This document shows positions 61,317-64,000 of a DNA stretch of 64,000 bases, one piece after another (position 1 is the first letter of the stretch; the number at the start of each line of letters is the position of its first letter). The translations under genes and the position numbers were made by a program. This DNA comes from Ptiloglossa arizonensis (Eukaryota; Arthropoda; Insecta; Hymenoptera; Colletidae). The stretch spans positions 351,496-415,495 of the forward strand of contig NW_027478873.1 of assembly GCF_051014685.1 (NCBI RefSeq). The letters are read 5' to 3'. Below the pieces are notes generated by a model, which was given only the letters and a program-made list of their open reading frames with translations, was not told the origin of the DNA and did no database searches.

Positions 61317-64000
61317 TGATGGTTTCTCAACCATTCCTTAACTTCAAACTCCCATATCTCGCGAACGGATTGACGAGCTCGAGAAATTCCTGTTGCATCT
61401 GAAAGTAGAAACTCGACCGATTACAACGGCATGTGTATTTTTGCCCTAGGCCATAGTAGTTACTGGTTTCGTGTATCAGACTTGCGAAATTTTGGTGGTT
61501 TCTCAACCATTCCTCAACTTCAAACTCCGATACCTCGCGAACGGATTGGCGAACTCGGGAAATTCCTGTTGCATCTGAAAGTAGAAACACGCCCGATTAC
61601 AACGGTATGTGTATTTTTCCCCTAGGCCATTGTAGTTATTGGTTTCGCGTATCAGACTTGCGAAAATTTTGATGGTTTCTCAACCATTCCTTAACTTCAA
61701 ACTCCCATATCTCGCGAACGGATTGACGAACTCGAGAAATTCCTGTTGCATCTGAAAGTAGAAACTCGCCCGATTACAACGGTAGGTGTATTTTTGCCCT
61801 AGGCCATAATAGTTATTGGATTCGAGTATCAGACTTGCGAAAATTTTGAAGATTTCTCAGCCATTCCTTAACTTCAAACTCACATATCTCGCGAACGCAT
61901 TGACGAACTCGAGAAATTCTTGTTGCATCTGAAAGTATAAACTCGCCCGATTACAAAGGTATGTGTATTTTTCCCCTAGTGCTTTGTAGTTGTTGGTTTC
62001 GAGTATCAGACTTGCGAAAATTTTGATGGTTTCTCAACCATTCCTTAACTTCAAATTCCCATATCTCGCGAACGGATTGACGAGCTCGAGATATTCCTGT
62101 TGCATCTGAAAGTAGAAACTCGACCGATTACAACGTACAACGGCATGTGTATTTTTGCCCTAGGCCATAGTAGTTACTGGTTTCGAGAATCAGACTTGCG
62201 AAATTTTGATGGTTTCTCAACCATTCCTCAACTTCAAACTCCGATACCTCGCGAACGGATTGGCGAACTCGAGAATTCCTGTTGCATTTGAAAGTAGAAA
62301 CTGACCCGATTACAATGGTGTGTGTACATTTCCCCTAGGCCGTTCCGGTTGTTTGTTTCGAGTATCAGACTTGCGAAAATTTTGATGGCTTCTCAAGCAT
62401 TCCTTAGCTTCAAACTCCCATATCTCGCGAACGGATTGACGAACTCGATTATTTCCTGTTTCATCTGAAAGTAGAAAGTCTACCGATTACAATGGTGTGT
62501 GTACTTTTCCCTACGTCATTCCAGTTATTCGATTCTAACATCAGAATTGCCGAAAATTTTGATGGATTCTCAACCATTCCTTAACTTCAAACTCCCATAT
62601 TTCGCGAACGGATTGACGAACTCGAGAAATTCCTGTTGCATCTGAATGTAGAAACTCGCCCGATTACAAAGGTATGTGTATCTGTCTCCTAGGCCTTTGT
62701 AGTTATGGTTGCGAGTATCAGACGTGCGAAAGTTTTGATGGTTTCTCAACCATTCCTTAAGTTCAAACTCCCATATCTCGCGAACGGATTGACGAACTCG
62801 AGAAATTCCTGTTGCATCTGAAGTAGAAACTCGCCCGATTACAACGGTATGTGTATTTTTCCCCTAGGCCATTGTAGTTATTGGTTTCGCGTATCAGACT
62901 TGCGAAAATTTTGATGGTTTCTCAACCATTCCTTAACTTCAAACTCCCATATCTCGCGAACGGATTGACGAACTCGAGAAATTCCTGTTGCATCTGAAAG
63001 TAGAAACTCGCCCGATTACAACGGTATGTGTATTTTTTCCCCTAGGCCATTGTAGTTATTGGTTTCGCGTATCAGACTTGCGAAAATTTTGATGATTTCT
63101 CAGCCATTCCTTAACTTCAAACTCCCATATCTCGCGAACGCATTGACGAACTCGAGAAATTCCTGTTGCATCTGAAAGTATAAACTCGCCCGATTACAAA
63201 GGTATGTGTATTTTTCCCCTAGTGCTTTGTAGTTATTGGTTTCGAGTATCAGACTTGCGAAAATTTTGATGGTTTCTCAACCATTCCTTAACTTCAAACT
63301 CCCATATCTCGCGAACGGATTGACGAGCTCGAGATATTCCTGTTGCATCAGAAAGTAGAAACTCGACCGATTACAACGTACAACGGCATGTGTATTTTTG
63401 CCCTAGGCCATAGTAGTCACTGGTTTCGAGTATCCGACTTGCGAAATTTGATGGTTTCTCAACCATTCCTCAACTTCAAACTTCGAAACCTCGCGAACGG
63501 ATTGGCGAACTCGAGAAATTCCTGTTGCATTTGAAAGTAGAAACTGGCCCGATTACAATGGTGTGTGTACTTTTCCCCTAGGTCATTCCAGTTATTCGTT
63601 TCTAGCATCAGAATTGCGAAAATTTTGATGGTTTCTCAGCCATTCCTTAACTTCAAACTCCCATATCTCGCGAACGCATAGACGAACTCGAGAAAGTCCT
63701 GTTGCATTTGAAGGTAGCAACTTGCCCGATGACAATGGTGTGTATACTTTGCCCCTAGGCCGTTCCAGTTATTGGTTTCGAGTATCAGACTTGCGAAAAT
63801 TTTGATGGTTTCTCAACCATTCCTTAACTTCAAACTCCCATATCTCGCGAACGGATTGACGAGCTCGATCAATTCCTGTTGCATCTGAAAGTATAAACTC
63901 GCCCGATTACAAAGGTATGTGTATTTTTCCCCTAGGGCTTTGTAGTTACTGGTTTCGAGTATCAGACTTGCGAAAATTTTGATGGCTTCTCAACCATTCC
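61317..64000 (+). repeat. Terminal 20-monomer HOR, second unit, cut by the window end
   Basis: Matches 57768-60454 almost base for base. Between 62270 and 63450 it differs only by seven one-base gains or losses, mostly in homopolymers, and I saw no substitutions there. 2684 bp of the unit are present; the last bases fall inside a monomer, so the array continues to the right. Confidence 0.9.

Larger units (their letters stand above)
1..64000 (+). repeat. 177-bp satellite DNA array, about 361 head-to-tail monomers
   Basis: The motif CTCGCGAACGG recurs at 121, 298, 475 and then every 177 bp, shifted only by small indels, to the end of the window. All monomers face the same way. A typical monomer is about 42% GC and carries single TCGCGA, CTCGAG and CCTAGG sites, an A4T4 tract and a short dyad. 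Monomer length ranges from 155 to 184 bp, but nearly all are 176-178. No gene, transposon or unique spacer interrupts the array, and it continues past both ends. A unit near nucleosome-repeat length with multi-monomer higher-order repeats is typical of centromeric or pericentromeric satellites in animals and plants; that location is inferred. I do not recognise the family or species. Confidence 0.97.

Noticed and set aside
444..63534. Many short open frames of 60-146 codons on both strands
   Set aside because: They recur at multiples of the monomer length, overlap on opposite strands, start and stop at the same monomer positions, and vary exactly as the satellite does. Nothing suggests a ribosome-translated gene or a known domain.
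1..64000. CRISPR array
   Set aside because: Repeats are 177 bp and contiguous, with no short repeat/unique spacer alternation.
1..64000. Human-type alpha satellite
   Set aside because: The unit is 177 rather than 171 bp and the sequence is not one I recognise as alphoid; only the CENP-B-box-like motif is reminiscent.
139..64000. The ATGGTT/AACCAT dyad as transcription terminators
   Set aside because: The stem is only 6 bp, it has no following T run, and there are no genes to terminate.
1..64000. Transposon insertion, LTR, or target-site duplication
   Set aside because: Monomer phase is kept throughout except for small indels; no stretch of foreign sequence was found.
1..64000. Telomeric repeats or rDNA spacer
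   Set aside because: No short G-rich telomere units and no rRNA-like sequence; the unit does not resemble a known rDNA spacer repeat that I can recognise.
1..64000. Inverted array segments
   Set aside because: CTCGCGAACGG, TCTGAAAG and AACCATTCC appear in the plus orientation throughout; no orientation switch was seen.

Overview
The whole 64 kb window is one uninterrupted tandem satellite DNA array. The basic unit is a 177-bp monomer repeated head to tail in a single orientation about 361 times. I see no gene, RNA gene, transposon, CRISPR array or unique sequence. Every open frame is a short by-product of the repeat: 177 is divisible by 3, so reading frames carry over from monomer to monomer. 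This points to a eukaryotic nuclear genome and to constitutive heterochromatin, most likely centromeric or pericentromeric. I cannot name the organism. The consensus is about 42% GC and keeps 9 CpG dinucleotides per monomer (about 7.8 expected from base composition). That argues mildly against a heavily CpG-methylated vertebrate-type genome.

Monomer landmarks, counting CTCGCG as positions 1-6: TCGCGA (2-7), CTCGAG (21-26), a conserved block to about 48, a variable block (about 49-129) containing CCTAGG (88-93), an A4T4 tract (130-137), a short dyad ATGGTT-TCTC-AACCAT (139-154), and a conserved tail. Across the tail/head boundary the minus strand reads GTTCGCGAGATATGGGA. This matches 8 of the 9 core positions of the CENP-B box (NTTCGNNNNANNCGGGN). 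Four monomers read GTTCGCGAGATACGGGA, a full core match.

Monomers are organised into several families of higher-order repeat (HOR). 1-3489: irregular monomers with small duplications. 3490-11277: two nearly identical copies of a 22-monomer, 3894-bp unit. 11137-12198: a 3-monomer tandem duplication. 12199-22324: long copies (15-mer tandem, plus matches at offsets of 42 and 45 monomers) made of the same material. 22325-25928: mosaic and diverged monomers. 25929-32722: alternating 9-mer and 8-mer blocks forming a 17-mer unit of about 3006 bp. 32723-35666: diverged, little higher-order order, with one 155-bp short monomer. 35667-46705: a patchwork of 4-mer and 10-mer duplications. 46706-48855: an apparently identical 6-mer pair. 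48856-64000: a family of roughly 20-mer HORs (3549 bp at the end) marked by a 7-bp microduplication.

The array runs off both ends of the window. The last 2 kb carry a cluster of private one-base indels that looks more like sequencing error than biology. The most interesting features are the CENP-B-box-like motif and the record of repeated block duplication and mosaic recombination. All comparisons were made by eye, so block edges are accurate to within a few tens of bases unless a sharp marker is given.
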